IMG/VR virus record: IMGVR_UViG_3300044639_000874
Location: 1-33,808 of that record
Reading direction: 5' to 3' (one strand)
From: a virus
DNA length: 33,808 nt
Numbering within the stretch: the stretch's first letter is position 1; every line of letters begins with the position of its first letter. Made by a program: the position numbers and the translations under genes. Under the pieces are notes generated by a model. It made no database searches and had not been told where the DNA came from. It was given only the letters and a program-made list of their open reading frames with translations. This document shows positions 5,696 through 14,194 of the stretch, piece by piece.

Positions 5696-6387
5696 AATTT
5701 TTTATACCTGTAAATTAAAAATACAACTACCGCAATTATTAAATACAACCACCAAAAAGACAAAATTAAAGTGCTATAATTAAACTGTTCTTTGTAAACT
5801 ATCTTTGCACTTTGAACCTTTTGTACTTCAATCTCATTTGTAAGCGAATCTACCACGATTTTAGACACAGTTTTCTCGTTTACAACAATAGTATTGTCTT
5901 TTCTTTTTTTCTTGCTTATACGAGCATTTTTGTACTTTGTAACTTTGCCATCGTTATTTATTATTTCAATCGGTTGTGTACTATCGACAGCTTCAATTAC
6001 AATTTCTTCTGTTTCAACATCAAATTTAATGGATGTGCTATCTTTGGAAACGCTATCAGTTCTTACTACTGCAACTGTTTTGGAAATGCTATCAGTTTTG
6101 GTAACTTCTTTGTTTACGTTTCGTGAACCACAAGAAGTAAGTAATAATAAAGCAATAGATAGTATTATAGTTATTTTTCTTGTTTCGCAACCCATTTTAT
6201 GTACTCCGTTAGTTTGATTGCAATATTTACATTTGTTATTACTCCAAAACATATCGCAATTATCTGCATCATCTTCACGATTAAAAACTCCCCAACTTTG
6301 TCTAAAATCAGAAGTTGGTGCAGTAAACCTATAACAGTAGTCTTTTGATGGGCAATGTTGGTCATTGCATTTTGAAATATCAGCCAT
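5692..6387 (-). CDS. Cys-rich domain fused to a u-spanin-like lipoprotein
   Basis: A 231-residue frame with two parts. Residues 1-60 are Cys-rich (C7, C12, C18, C44, C53, C56) with FTAPTSDFRQSWGVFNRED, like a small stand-alone phage protein. From M65 there is a lipoprotein signal ending LLLLTSC (C86), a long polar and coiled segment, and a C-terminal membrane helix (about 207-226, LILSFWWLYLIIAVVVFL) with a basic end. An outer-membrane lipid anchor plus an inner-membrane helix is the plan of unimolecular spanins. An internal start at ATG 6195 would give a 167-aa spanin alone. Both products may be made. Confidence 0.65.
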   Translation of the reverse strand: MADISKCNDQHCPSKDYCYRFTAPTSDFRQSWGVFNREDDADNCDMFWSNNKCKYCNQTNGVHKMGCETRKITIILSIALLLLTSCGSRNVNKEVTKTDSISKTVAVVRTDSVSKDSTSIKFDVETEEIVIEAVDSTQPIEIINNDGKVTKYKNARISKKKRKDNTIVVNEKTVSKIVVDSLTNEIEVQKVQSAKIVYKEQFNYSTLILSFWWLYLIIAVVVFLIYRYKKL

Positions 6388-6511
6388 TTAATTTTAATTT
6401 TACATTAATTATATTTCTATAAACTTCATTTACACTTTCTCGGTTTTGACCTCTGTTGTAATAAAAGTTCATTATCTTTTTAATTCTATATTCGGGTGTA
6501 TGTTTTTTCAT
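6380..6511 (-). CDS. Small basic unknown protein (43 aa)
   Basis: ATG at 6511 overlaps the DUF3310 gene stop as ATGA. The product begins MKKHTPEYRIKKIMNFYYNR and ends LKLNG-stop at 6380, overlapping the next start by 8 nt with the same ATGGCTGA device seen elsewhere in this genome. These couplings at both ends support translation. Function unknown. Confidence 0.65.
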   Translation of the reverse strand: MKKHTPEYRIKKIMNFYYNRGQNRESVNEVYRNIINVKLKLNG

Positions 6512-6723
6512 CTTTCAATGTTTTCTAATTCTTTATTTCTTAAATATTCAATTTCTCTTTGTAGGTAGTCTAAAGCCTTTTCAAGGTCTTGCAGTTCATT
6601 TTGTTTTTTACCAGCTCGGCAAATATATTTAAGAACATTAAATCTAAAAAAATTTAAATTATAATGTATTCCAACATCAATTAAATCGTAATCTTTTCCG
6701 CTTGTGTAATGTAATGGTATCAT
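6508..6723 (-). CDS. DUF3310-type protein
   Basis: A 71-residue protein with HY.SGKDYDLID, LNFFRFNVLKYICRAGKK and DLEKALDYLQREIEYL, the signature of the DUF3310 (SaV-like) family in phages. Family members have been loosely called nucleotide kinases, but no P-loop is present; biochemical role unknown. It sits 2 nt after the metallophosphoesterase gene. Confidence 0.8.
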   Translation of the reverse strand: MIPLHYTSGKDYDLIDVGIHYNLNFFRFNVLKYICRAGKKQNELQDLEKALDYLQREIEYLRNKELENIER

Positions 6724-6725
6724 AA

Positions 6726-7907
6726 TTAAAATAAATTTGTAATTCTCATTATCTGTCCGTGTTTTTTGTGGTGTACAAAACCCTCAACTGCTTTTGGTGC
6801 GTGTTCGTAACCGTTTCTATGATGCCAACTATCAGTACCGCTTGGAGTTCGTAATGCTTCAACACAAACACTCATATAATCTTTACTTATTTTGTGGTGA
6901 AAGTGATGTATATAAAAGTATTTATGTTTGCATTTAACCCAGTCTTTGCTTTCGTGAGCCATTAGCATAGGTAAGTCTTGTTGCTTTGCTCCATCACCGT
7001 GAGAAGTTCCTATTAAATTTTCTCCATAAACAAAGTACTTACGATGCGATATACTACAATCAAACTTTACATTTTCGCAGTTTCTAAAATGCGTTTCGAT
7101 AACTTGTGCTAAAAAGAAACCGTTTGTATAATCGTGATTGCTTGGATTAAAAACTACTTCTACATCGGCAACACAAATTAGCTTTTCAATAATATCTACA
7201 TACAACTGTTTTGCTATTAAAAAATTACTATGCCACATTCCATCTGTATCTTGTGGTGTTCCACTTGTGGTTGTTCGTTTGGGATTGTCGATGTGTAAAA
7301 TATCATTACCTATAACAAAAAGTATTTTATCAATATTCAAACTACTTACTTTGTCAAGTATTCCATTTACACCACTTAAAACCCTTTGTACTGCTATTTG
7401 GTTATTATAACTTTCGCCAACTTCAAACGCACTGCATAACTTCCCTATATGTATGTCGGCTGGGTCTATAACTAACAAATGAGCCTCTTTTTGCTTTTCC
7501 CTTTGATAAGTGTTGTATTTTGGAGAATAGTCTTTTAAATCGGCTAAAAATGATTTATGTAATTCTTCAATTTCCTTTTCAACGTTTACGCCTTTTATAG
7601 GTTCGGTAATAACCCATTGTTGTTTAGTACTTACATTTGTACTAACTCTTTTTATTATGTGATTGTTTGGAATATCAATTAAAGCATCAGGGACTAGCTT
7701 TTCAATTTTCGATATTACTTCGCCATCTTTATTTAATGTTCTTTTAATCTCTTTAAAATTAGAATTGTGGAAATCTCTAATTTTATCTAATTGTAATGTT
7801 TGAATATCGGTTAAATGATATTTAGGAAATCCGACTTTATAATTCTCTTTAGATTTTACTTCAAATCCTAACGCTATTGCTTCGTGTGGTTTAAGTCTAA
7901 TTCGCAT
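6726..7907 (-). CDS. Calcineurin-like metallophosphoesterase
   Basis: A 393-residue protein. The catalytic half carries the ordered metal-binding motifs DPADIHIGK (D, H), FVIGNDILH (GND), NPSNHDY (NH), TSHGDG (H) and the double histidine stretch YIHHFHHK, expected of calcineurin-like phosphoesterases, including phage phosphatases and nucleases. Residues 1-115 form a separate N-terminal segment of unknown fold that could bind DNA. It begins a transcription unit: a terminator-like hairpin and TAnnTTTG box lie 20 nt upstream. Substrate cannot be told from sequence. Confidence 0.8.
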   Translation of the reverse strand: MRIRLKPHEAIALGFEVKSKENYKVGFPKYHLTDIQTLQLDKIRDFHNSNFKEIKRTLNKDGEVISKIEKLVPDALIDIPNNHIIKRVSTNVSTKQQWVITEPIKGVNVEKEIEELHKSFLADLKDYSPKYNTYQREKQKEAHLLVIDPADIHIGKLCSAFEVGESYNNQIAVQRVLSGVNGILDKVSSLNIDKILFVIGNDILHIDNPKRTTTSGTPQDTDGMWHSNFLIAKQLYVDIIEKLICVADVEVVFNPSNHDYTNGFFLAQVIETHFRNCENVKFDCSISHRKYFVYGENLIGTSHGDGAKQQDLPMLMAHESKDWVKCKHKYFYIHHFHHKISKDYMSVCVEALRTPSGTDSWHHRNGYEHAPKAVEGFVHHKKHGQIMRITNLF

Positions 7908-7927
7908 AAATATTTAGTTTAGTTTTT

Positions 7928-7965
7928 CAAATGTATAAAAAAAGTAGTGAGAAACACTACTTTAA
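7928..7965 (-). promoter_or_regulatory. Terminator-like hairpin running into a -7 box upstream of the phosphoesterase gene
   Basis: On the minus strand, a 9-bp perfect stem (aaagtagtg / cactacttt, plus-strand arms 7941-7949 and 7955-7963, 5-nt loop) is followed by T7 and then TACATTTG (7928-7935), a TAnnTTTG box. It would end transcripts from the lysozyme gene and start the next unit. A near copy is at 27428-27463. Confidence 0.6.
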
Positions 7966-7989
7966 TTTACTATTTATAATTGTTATGCA

Positions 7990-8442
7990 TTATAAAGTAG
8001 TGAAATACAACGCACTTTCTTTAATTCGTCTTGTAATTAAACCTTGTAAAACAACCCCTCCGCCTTTATTCCATTTTAAAAACTCTTTCGCTATCATTGC
8101 ATCGTTAGGGTTTACATTTACTTTTTTTAATAGAGTACTTGAAGCTAAAGCTCCACTACCAACATTGTAAGCAAATGAAACCAATGCATTGAATTGATTT
8201 TGTGTAAGTGGTTTATGTACTAAATTATCAACTTTTAAAGCGTAACGGTCAGCACTTATTTTTAGTAAATCTTCTGCACGTTGTTTGGTTATTATAGCAT
8301 CCGACATTTGAACTTTTACGTTATTCTCATAGTACGTATTTCCGTAACCTATTGTTGGAACTCCAGCAGAACACTTATACGGTTTCAAACTCAACCCCTC
8401 AAAACTTTTTATAATATCGTAGCCTTTTTGATTTAGTTTCAT
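7990..8442 (-). CDS. Endolysin, GH24 phage-type lysozyme
   Basis: A 150-residue protein. IIKSFEGLSLKPYKCSAG and PTIGYGNT show the GH24 active-site region with E15, C24 and T30, spaced as E11-D20-T26 in T4 lysozyme; here Cys replaces the usual Asp, as in some active relatives. NQFNALVSFAYNVG and the C-terminal W/R-rich region complete the fold. No signal peptide, so release needs a holin. Starts in the stop of the upstream coiled-coil gene (ATGA) and is followed by a terminator-like hairpin. Confidence 0.92.
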   Translation of the reverse strand: MKLNQKGYDIIKSFEGLSLKPYKCSAGVPTIGYGNTYYENNVKVQMSDAIITKQRAEDLLKISADRYALKVDNLVHKPLTQNQFNALVSFAYNVGSGALASSTLLKKVNVNPNDAMIAKEFLKWNKGGGVVLQGLITRRIKESALYFTTL

Positions 8443-8906
8443 TTCGCTGCTTTTTTATGTTTATCAAAATCCTCTTTTAACTTTTCGTAAAGAGCCTCTA
8501 AACTATTGTATTTCTCTAATAATTCTCGGTGTAACTTTTCCCAATTTTGAGATTGCTCAACTTCACGAGCATAAGCAAGTTGAATAGAATTAAACTGATC
8601 CTGCATACTTGTTGCTTGTTTTCTTAACTCGTCAATTTGTGTTCTTAAATATTCTCTTTCGCTTTTAAATTCTAATATGATAGCATCTTTATCAACTTTT
8701 AAAGCCTCTTTATCTTTGTTCGCTTGGTCTAATAAACTTTCGTATAACTCACGAACTTTAACAGCGTAATCAATTTCTGCTGTTTCAATTTCAACATCGC
8801 CTTTTTGTAGTTGTTGATTTTTTTCTTGTCTACCTCCTAAAAAATACATTATTGGTGCTGAAAGAAAACCCATTAATGTCAACCAATTATCTGCTAAAAA
8901 ATTCAT
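8439..8906 (-). CDS. Membrane-anchored coiled-coil protein of the lysis module
   Basis: A 155-residue protein. A hydrophobic N-terminal helix (about 8-25, WLTLMGFLSAPIMYFLGG) is followed by a long charged coiled coil to the end. This is the shape of an i-spanin or an accessory holin component. It lies directly before the lysozyme gene, which supports a lysis role; the exact assignment is inference. Confidence 0.6.
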   Translation of the reverse strand: MNFLADNWLTLMGFLSAPIMYFLGGRQEKNQQLQKGDVEIETAEIDYAVKVRELYESLLDQANKDKEALKVDKDAIILEFKSEREYLRTQIDELRKQATSMQDQFNSIQLAYAREVEQSQNWEKLHRELLEKYNSLEALYEKLKEDFDKHKKAAK

Positions 8907-8908
8907 AT

Positions 8909-9664
8909 TTATTTATTATATTTTGTGAATAAACACATTGTAAAATTCTCCTTGTAACTAACTCCAATCCATTCGTAAACAGGATTGCTCATACTTTTTT
9001 TGTGCGTTGGACTTTCCATATACGCTTGGAATACATATTGCGCAGAATTTTTAGGGCATTGTTGAATTATCTCGCCACAGAAATCAGCCTTGCTTTGCTC
9101 AAATCTTTTATTATAATTGTAGTGACTTGCTTTGTTTACTTCCGTCATATAGTCCACGTGTTGCTCTGCAATAACACAAGCCAACCGTTCCACTTTTAAC
9201 TCGCAAACACGAATGGATTTACGGTATTCGTTAATCAATTTCACTAACTCAAATTCGTTTTGATTTACATACTCATAACCAACAGGCATATAAACTACTT
9301 TAGTAGCAACTTCTTTGTTTTTGTTCATTAAGTACACATATCCAATAACTGCTAAAATAGACACGATAATTCCGTAAGTGGTAATAAGTGTTAAGTCTTT
9401 GTAGAAACTCGCTAAAACACCTCCTATTGCACCACCGATAGCAGTGTAAACAACATCGTTTACATTTCCTTTAATTTTAAACATATTGGTTTGCAATAAC
9501 TCCCAAGCACCACCGATAAAAACTAAAGCTAAAGTGCTAAACATAAACCCCAAAAACCAACCGTATTGATTTAAAGTATAAACATCGGTTAAGTTAAGAA
9601 TGCAATACCCTAAAATAAACCCAATAAAAACGTGAGCAATATTGCCTATTTGATTAAAGTTCAT
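8909..9664 (-). CDS. Four-helix membrane protein with C-terminal CAP/SCP-like domain
   Basis: 251 residues from the ATG at 9664; a start at 9709 would overlap the previous gene by 56 nt. Four hydrophobic segments (around IAHVFIGFILGYCIL, WFLGFMFSTLALVFI, AIGGAIGGVLASF, GIIVSILAVIGYVYL) precede a domain with LINEYRKS, AEQHVDYM, ASHYNYNKR, FCGEII, MESPTHKKSM and WIGVSY. That order fits the CAP (cysteine-rich secretory / SCP-PR1) fold, including its conserved histidines and glutamate. Position suggests a holin or envelope-acting function; the fusion is unusual. The domain call is by eye. Confidence 0.6.
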   Translation of the reverse strand: MNFNQIGNIAHVFIGFILGYCILNLTDVYTLNQYGWFLGFMFSTLALVFIGGAWELLQTNMFKIKGNVNDVVYTAIGGAIGGVLASFYKDLTLITTYGIIVSILAVIGYVYLMNKNKEVATKVVYMPVGYEYVNQNEFELVKLINEYRKSIRVCELKVERLACVIAEQHVDYMTEVNKASHYNYNKRFEQSKADFCGEIIQQCPKNSAQYVFQAYMESPTHKKSMSNPVYEWIGVSYKENFTMCLFTKYNK

Positions 9665-9842
9665 TTTGTAGGTTGTATTGGTTAATTTCATCTTGCGTTG
9701 CGCCCTCAATCCAAACTGTATCGAATTTAGGTTTTACAAAAAATTCAGTTCTTAATACCGTTGTGTGATTTTCGCTTGGTGCTTGTTCTAAATTAACACC
9801 AAATAACTCAAAATTGTTTTCGTCTAAAATTGTATAAAACAT
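9654..9842 (-). CDS. Small protein after tail fibre gene
   Basis: A 62-residue protein (MFYTILDENNFELFGVNL, WIEGATQDEINQYNLQNEL) coupled to the fibre gene by TAATG. Small proteins of this kind next to fibre genes often help fibre assembly or attachment; here that is inferred from position only. Confidence 0.65.
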   Translation of the reverse strand: MFYTILDENNFELFGVNLEQAPSENHTTVLRTEFFVKPKFDTVWIEGATQDEINQYNLQNEL

Positions 9843-11668
9843 TATTTGCTAGATTTTAAATTGATTGCACGTTGTGTAACTGTATCGGCTACGTTGTTTA
9901 ATGATACGCTTGTAATTAAATAATAAGCACTTCCTAAAGTTAAAGTTGTAGTTGATTGTGCTTGTGTTGCAATTTCATCGGTAACAGCGTTTGCGCTAAA
10001 TAAAACACCTCTTAAAACACTTGATGCATTGATTGAAAAATCACGTTTAAAACAAGGTAAACTTTGAGTTGAAGTAATTGTTGCCATTGCTATTTTTACA
10101 GCACCAACTAAAGAATTTGAAGTCGTATTTACATAAATTGAAACGGTTGCGTTGGTTGTTCCTGTTCTTGAGTATGTGCTAATAAAGTTTAGAAAACTAT
10201 TTATTTTCATATCGTTAGCAGTTATAGCTTGGTTGGATATGATTTGCTCGGTTAAAACTCCTGTGCTTGTATAGTCTGTAAAATCTTGTAATATTTCTCT
10301 AGTTCGTAAATCTAAAGCTGTTTGTGTTGCAGTTGAAATTGGTTTATTTGCATCACTTGTATTGTCAACATTATTAATACTTAAAAGCGTTTTTACATCA
10401 GAAACAGAAAGGTCATTAATATCAGAGCCACCACCACTTAAACGACCAACTAAAGTATTTGTACCTATTTGTAAAGCACTTGGAGAACCTGTACCCGATT
10501 GCTGAACTAATATAGAATGTGCTGGAGTGTAGTCCGATTTATCTACTTTATCTGCTAAATCCGTTGCTAAAGTTGATAACTGTGTAAAGTCTGCGGGTTT
10601 TAATAACCCAGCGTTTGTTGCATCGGCTAAAGGTAAATCTGTTCCTGTTCCTGTTGAACTATTAACGGTTACTTTTGTTGGTGCGGGTGTATTTCCTAAA
10701 TCAGTTGCAGAGTCATAAACTCGTAGCCAAACCGCACTTCCTGTTGTTGCATCTGTACACTTATAAACTTTATTCTCAATTAACCATCTACTGCCTATTA
10801 TAAAACCTTTAGTATCATCATCAGTTACAGTTGGTAAATTAAAATTATATTTTGTTTCACGAATTGTAAAACCATCTTGCTCCATAATGTAAAGTGTACC
10901 AGCTTCCCATTTAAACTCATAGTCTAAACTACATTTAAAAGCAATACCATTATTACCACCTAATCCAGCGTTTGTAGTTCCTTTTTTTAATTTAGAAGTA
11001 TTATCTAAAATAACAGCATCGCCAACAGAAATACTTATATCTGTACCATCGGTTATATTTCCTAATACTAAAGTTTCTGCAAGTGTTTGTGAACCGCCAA
11101 CATCGTCAGTAGTTGCTAAAGTATATGTTCCATCAACTGCTTTCGCTGGAAATTTTAAAATTGTATTATTAGTTGGCTCTTCAAAATTTACTGTTGTGCT
11201 AGTAGCGTCAACTCCTGAAACTCTCTCTTTTATAGAAAACTCACCATCAAGTATTTCAACATATGAATCTTTTGTTGGTGTTTGACTTAATAAATATATA
11301 GTGTTTGGGTTACTATACATTGTTGTTTGTTTATCAGTAGCATCTTTTCTCATTAACCAATAAAAAGTCGCTAATGTGCTATCAATGTCAAAATTAACAG
11401 AAGAAAATGTATCAGTGCTTATAGCAGTACCTCCAGCAATAACTACTTCGTTTAAATTTGGAGTTGCACCACCGCCTCCGACTAAATCAGCTAAAGCAAC
11501 ATCGAGTGTTGTTTCTGTCGATGTAACAGGATTGTTAACGGTAATGTTTGCACCACCATCGTCGTATAAATCATTAAAATTATTAACTGCTTTTTGTTGC
11601 GATGCTCTTAAAGTATCCCCTGTACCATCATTTGCCGAAGTCCCTACGTTTATTGTCTGTTTTGCCAT
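9842..11668 (-). CDS. Tail fibre / receptor-binding protein
   Basis: A 608-residue protein. The N-terminus carries INVGTSANDGTGDTLR and VNNFNDLYDDGG, a widespread motif of phage tail fibre N-termini. The body is rich in Thr, Ser, Asn and Asp with a beta-structured pattern, and a collagen-free C-terminal part ends in NLKSSK. Upstream is the connector gene, downstream the small protein and lysis module. Probable host-receptor contact. Confidence 0.75.
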   Translation of the reverse strand: MAKQTINVGTSANDGTGDTLRASQQKAVNNFNDLYDDGGANITVNNPVTSTETTLDVALADLVGGGGATPNLNEVVIAGGTAISTDTFSSVNFDIDSTLATFYWLMRKDATDKQTTMYSNPNTIYLLSQTPTKDSYVEILDGEFSIKERVSGVDATSTTVNFEEPTNNTILKFPAKAVDGTYTLATTDDVGGSQTLAETLVLGNITDGTDISISVGDAVILDNTSKLKKGTTNAGLGGNNGIAFKCSLDYEFKWEAGTLYIMEQDGFTIRETKYNFNLPTVTDDDTKGFIIGSRWLIENKVYKCTDATTGSAVWLRVYDSATDLGNTPAPTKVTVNSSTGTGTDLPLADATNAGLLKPADFTQLSTLATDLADKVDKSDYTPAHSILVQQSGTGSPSALQIGTNTLVGRLSGGGSDINDLSVSDVKTLLSINNVDNTSDANKPISTATQTALDLRTREILQDFTDYTSTGVLTEQIISNQAITANDMKINSFLNFISTYSRTGTTNATVSIYVNTTSNSLVGAVKIAMATITSTQSLPCFKRDFSINASSVLRGVLFSANAVTDEIATQAQSTTTLTLGSAYYLITSVSLNNVADTVTQRAINLKSSK

Positions 11669-11704
11669 TGTTTTCTTTTTTCTTTAAATAGATTTCCAAC
11701 TTTT

Positions 11705-12259
11705 TTAGAAGTCGCTCATTCGGTTGTCTGGTTTTTCTCTCCATTCATTTCCTGTTTTAGAACCTACAAAATCAAAGCCTAAACCACTATTGCTTTTAAA
11801 GGTTGGATTAACAATGTTTTCATAATAATATTGGTATTCTATTGGATAAACCCTGGTTAACCATCTGTATAAACGTTCCATATACATTTCAACTTTTAAA
11901 CGTTGGCTGTCAATTATGTATTTTACATCGCTCATTTCAACTGGAGTTCCATTAGCAGGAGTATGTTTGTAAATACCACCGTTTGAAACTTGGAAACTTC
12001 CTATTGTTAAGTATTCTACTGCGCTCTGATGAACGATAATAGGTTTTACAAACTCATTGTACAAAATCAAATAATTACCGCTTAAAGTGTCGTTTACAAA
12101 GTCGGTTTCTATTTTGTTGTAAAGTGTATCGCCTAGAATTTCTTTTACTTTAGAATTTTGAGCATCGATAATACAAAACGTATATCTGTCAATATCAATG
12201 TTGCCTCCTAATGGAGTTGCAGTTGTTAAGTCTGTTGTTAAAATTAGTAGTGTACTCAT
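11705..12259 (-). CDS. Head-tail connector / head completion-type protein
   Basis: A 184-residue protein with VKEILGDTLYNKI, VKPIIVHQSAVEYL and a helical MYMERLYRWLTR segment, similar to a family adjacent to portal genes in Bacteroidota phages (DUF6712-like). It is coupled to the portal stop by overlap. Role in joining head and tail is inferred from family and position. Confidence 0.6.
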   Translation of the reverse strand: MSTLLILTTDLTTATPLGGNIDIDRYTFCIIDAQNSKVKEILGDTLYNKIETDFVNDTLSGNYLILYNEFVKPIIVHQSAVEYLTIGSFQVSNGGIYKHTPANGTPVEMSDVKYIIDSQRLKVEMYMERLYRWLTRVYPIEYQYYYENIVNPTFKSNSGLGFDFVGSKTGNEWREKPDNRMSDF

Positions 12260-14127
12260 TATCCGTTGTAAGCCCCTCCGTTTGGCATATCATTTGGTTT
12301 AATAGTTGATAAAGGCTCTCCGCTTGTTGGGATTTGAGTATCAATTCCTTGATTTTTTAAGTCAGAAATTAACCTTCTTGCGTTTTCTACTGTTATATAA
12401 TTGTTCCCTTTCTTTAAATAAACCTTACGAAGCCAATAATGTTTACAGTTAACCGAACCTTTGTACTTTAAAATGTCGTAAGTGTCTGCACCATCAATCC
12501 CAAAACCACTATTAACTGCTCTTTGACTTGCTAAATCGATGTCCTCTTTGCGATATACCCTTCCAGCTTTCATCATTTTAGCGCAAAATTCTCTTTGTGG
12601 GTTTAAGTTTCCAGCATATTCAAAGCGAACTTTGAAATAATCGTTATCAATACTGCTTGGTGCAAGTGGAATATTATCAATAACACTCGCTAATTTTAAA
12701 GAAGTTTCATTTAATTGAACTGATTTCTCGCAATATTCTTCACTATCTATTGTTTCCCAATCGTTGTCGTCTATTTCTTCCCCTAATTCAATTAACCAAT
12801 CCGCTATAATTGGATCGTTATCTTGTGTTTGTTTGCTTAATTGAGTAGGTTGTACTGTTTTAATAGCACTTGCAGTATTGAAAAGGCTTTCTGCTGTAGC
12901 TTGATTGATATTTAAGAACTGAATAAGGAATACAATCGCTTGTTCTTTGGTTAAAACACCTTCTCTAACGTTAACAAATATTTCGATTGCGCTTGATATT
13001 TGCGCTCCGTTATAACTGTTTTCATTAAGGTTGGAAGCGTTGTCTATTCTTAAAGGAATGAAGTCTAAATCAATAGAGTATCCTTCCGCATTAAACACAT
13101 CCATTAAATCGTCAAGTATAACCTCTTGCATAGGTTGAATTACATTTATCATCAACTCATTAAAGGCTGTTTCCATTTCGTTAGCGTTATTACCTAACCC
13201 TGTGTTGTCTTTAATACCAAATAATATTGGGGATGTAACCTTATGAGATATTAAAAGTTTTTGAGTAGCCTCTGAACTTAAAAATTCATATTGTTGGTGT
13301 GCATCAGAAACAGCTAAAGCTTCAACTGTAATGCCATCGTCTTTGCTACTATTCCAATTTATAAAAGTGTTCCCGGCATTGCTACTTCCTTGACCTTCTC
13401 TTTTTAATGCTTTCTTTACATTGGACCGTACTTCATCACTCGCGGGTTCGCCACTATTCATATTGAATATATGACCGAAAGACAAACCATTTTTAATATG
13501 GTTAATACAATAGTTTGCGATTTCTTCTTCTAACTCGGCATAAGGTAACCCAGCCATATAAATTGGATCTGTGAAATAGCTTTTTCCTAATTGATAGGAG
13601 TTGATTATTTTAATATAGCTTCCGTTCTTTTTTTCTGTTGATTGCCACTTTGGAATAAAAATAGGCTCGTATTTTCTAGGTTGCGAAAAGTCTAAACTAA
13701 ACCAGTACCCATCAATCTCGCCATCGCTATTCATTTTATTAGGTAACACTTGATTTTTAGGAACATGCTTAATAGATTGCAAAGCGTTATTCTTGTAAAT
13801 CAATTCATAACTCGCCTCTGAAAATGTGGCAAAGTCTTGACAAATATTTCTTAAATCTTTTTTAGATATTTTTTGTAATACGGTTGCAAATTGTATTGGC
13901 TTTTGCGCTTGTTGTTTTGACATTAAACCTTTACCGTAAATAAACTTACTATAACTATCAATGATTGCTCTGTTAGTTGGCGAACCATTATAACGGTCTA
14001 TAATGTAGTTGTAAAAGGAGTTTTTATCCCCATTCATAACATACTCTTTATTGTTTACTTCCTTAACATCTGGTCGGATGTAATTTGATAATTGAAGTAT
14101 CTCTATATGATTGTTATTTTTATCCAT
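12259..14127 (-). CDS. Portal protein with MuF-like C-terminal domain
   Basis: A 622-residue protein. The first 400 residues match phage portal organisation: SYSKFIYGKGL, DFATFSEASYELIY, a helical stem (LAVSDAHQQYEFLSSEATQKLLISH) and SPILFGIKDNTGLGNNANEMETAF. Residues about 505-600 contain FEYAGNLNPQREFCAKMM, AGRVYRKEDIDLAS and GSVNCKHYWLRKVYL, like the cysteine/His-containing C-terminus of Mu F-like minor head proteins. A single chain carrying both would be a fusion; the portal call is firm, the MuF call moderate. It has its own upstream terminator and start motif. Confidence 0.85.
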   Translation of the reverse strand: MDKNNNHIEILQLSNYIRPDVKEVNNKEYVMNGDKNSFYNYIIDRYNGSPTNRAIIDSYSKFIYGKGLMSKQQAQKPIQFATVLQKISKKDLRNICQDFATFSEASYELIYKNNALQSIKHVPKNQVLPNKMNSDGEIDGYWFSLDFSQPRKYEPIFIPKWQSTEKKNGSYIKIINSYQLGKSYFTDPIYMAGLPYAELEEEIANYCINHIKNGLSFGHIFNMNSGEPASDEVRSNVKKALKREGQGSSNAGNTFINWNSSKDDGITVEALAVSDAHQQYEFLSSEATQKLLISHKVTSPILFGIKDNTGLGNNANEMETAFNELMINVIQPMQEVILDDLMDVFNAEGYSIDLDFIPLRIDNASNLNENSYNGAQISSAIEIFVNVREGVLTKEQAIVFLIQFLNINQATAESLFNTASAIKTVQPTQLSKQTQDNDPIIADWLIELGEEIDDNDWETIDSEEYCEKSVQLNETSLKLASVIDNIPLAPSSIDNDYFKVRFEYAGNLNPQREFCAKMMKAGRVYRKEDIDLASQRAVNSGFGIDGADTYDILKYKGSVNCKHYWLRKVYLKKGNNYITVENARRLISDLKNQGIDTQIPTSGEPLSTIKPNDMPNGGAYNG

Positions 14128-14171
14128 ACTTATATACGAAAAAAAGCGAAAGTGTAATACTCTCGCTTTTT
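14128..14171 (-). terminator. Intrinsic terminator plus TTTCGTATATA start motif before portal gene
   Basis: On the minus strand, aaaaagcga / tcgcttttt (plus-strand arms 14141-14149 and 14163-14171) forms a 9-bp stem followed by a T run, ending the tail-tube transcript. It continues straight into TTTCGTATATAAGT abutting the portal ATG. The 14-nt upstream motif is repeated before the gene at 24638 with one difference. Confidence 0.65.
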
Positions 14172-14194
14172 AAAAACTAAAAAACTATTCTAAA

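Noticed and set aside
5812-6217. Two overlapping rightward ORFs (104 and 107 aa)
   Set aside because: Antisense shadows of the spanin-like gene; low-complexity Phe/Ser composition and no start context.
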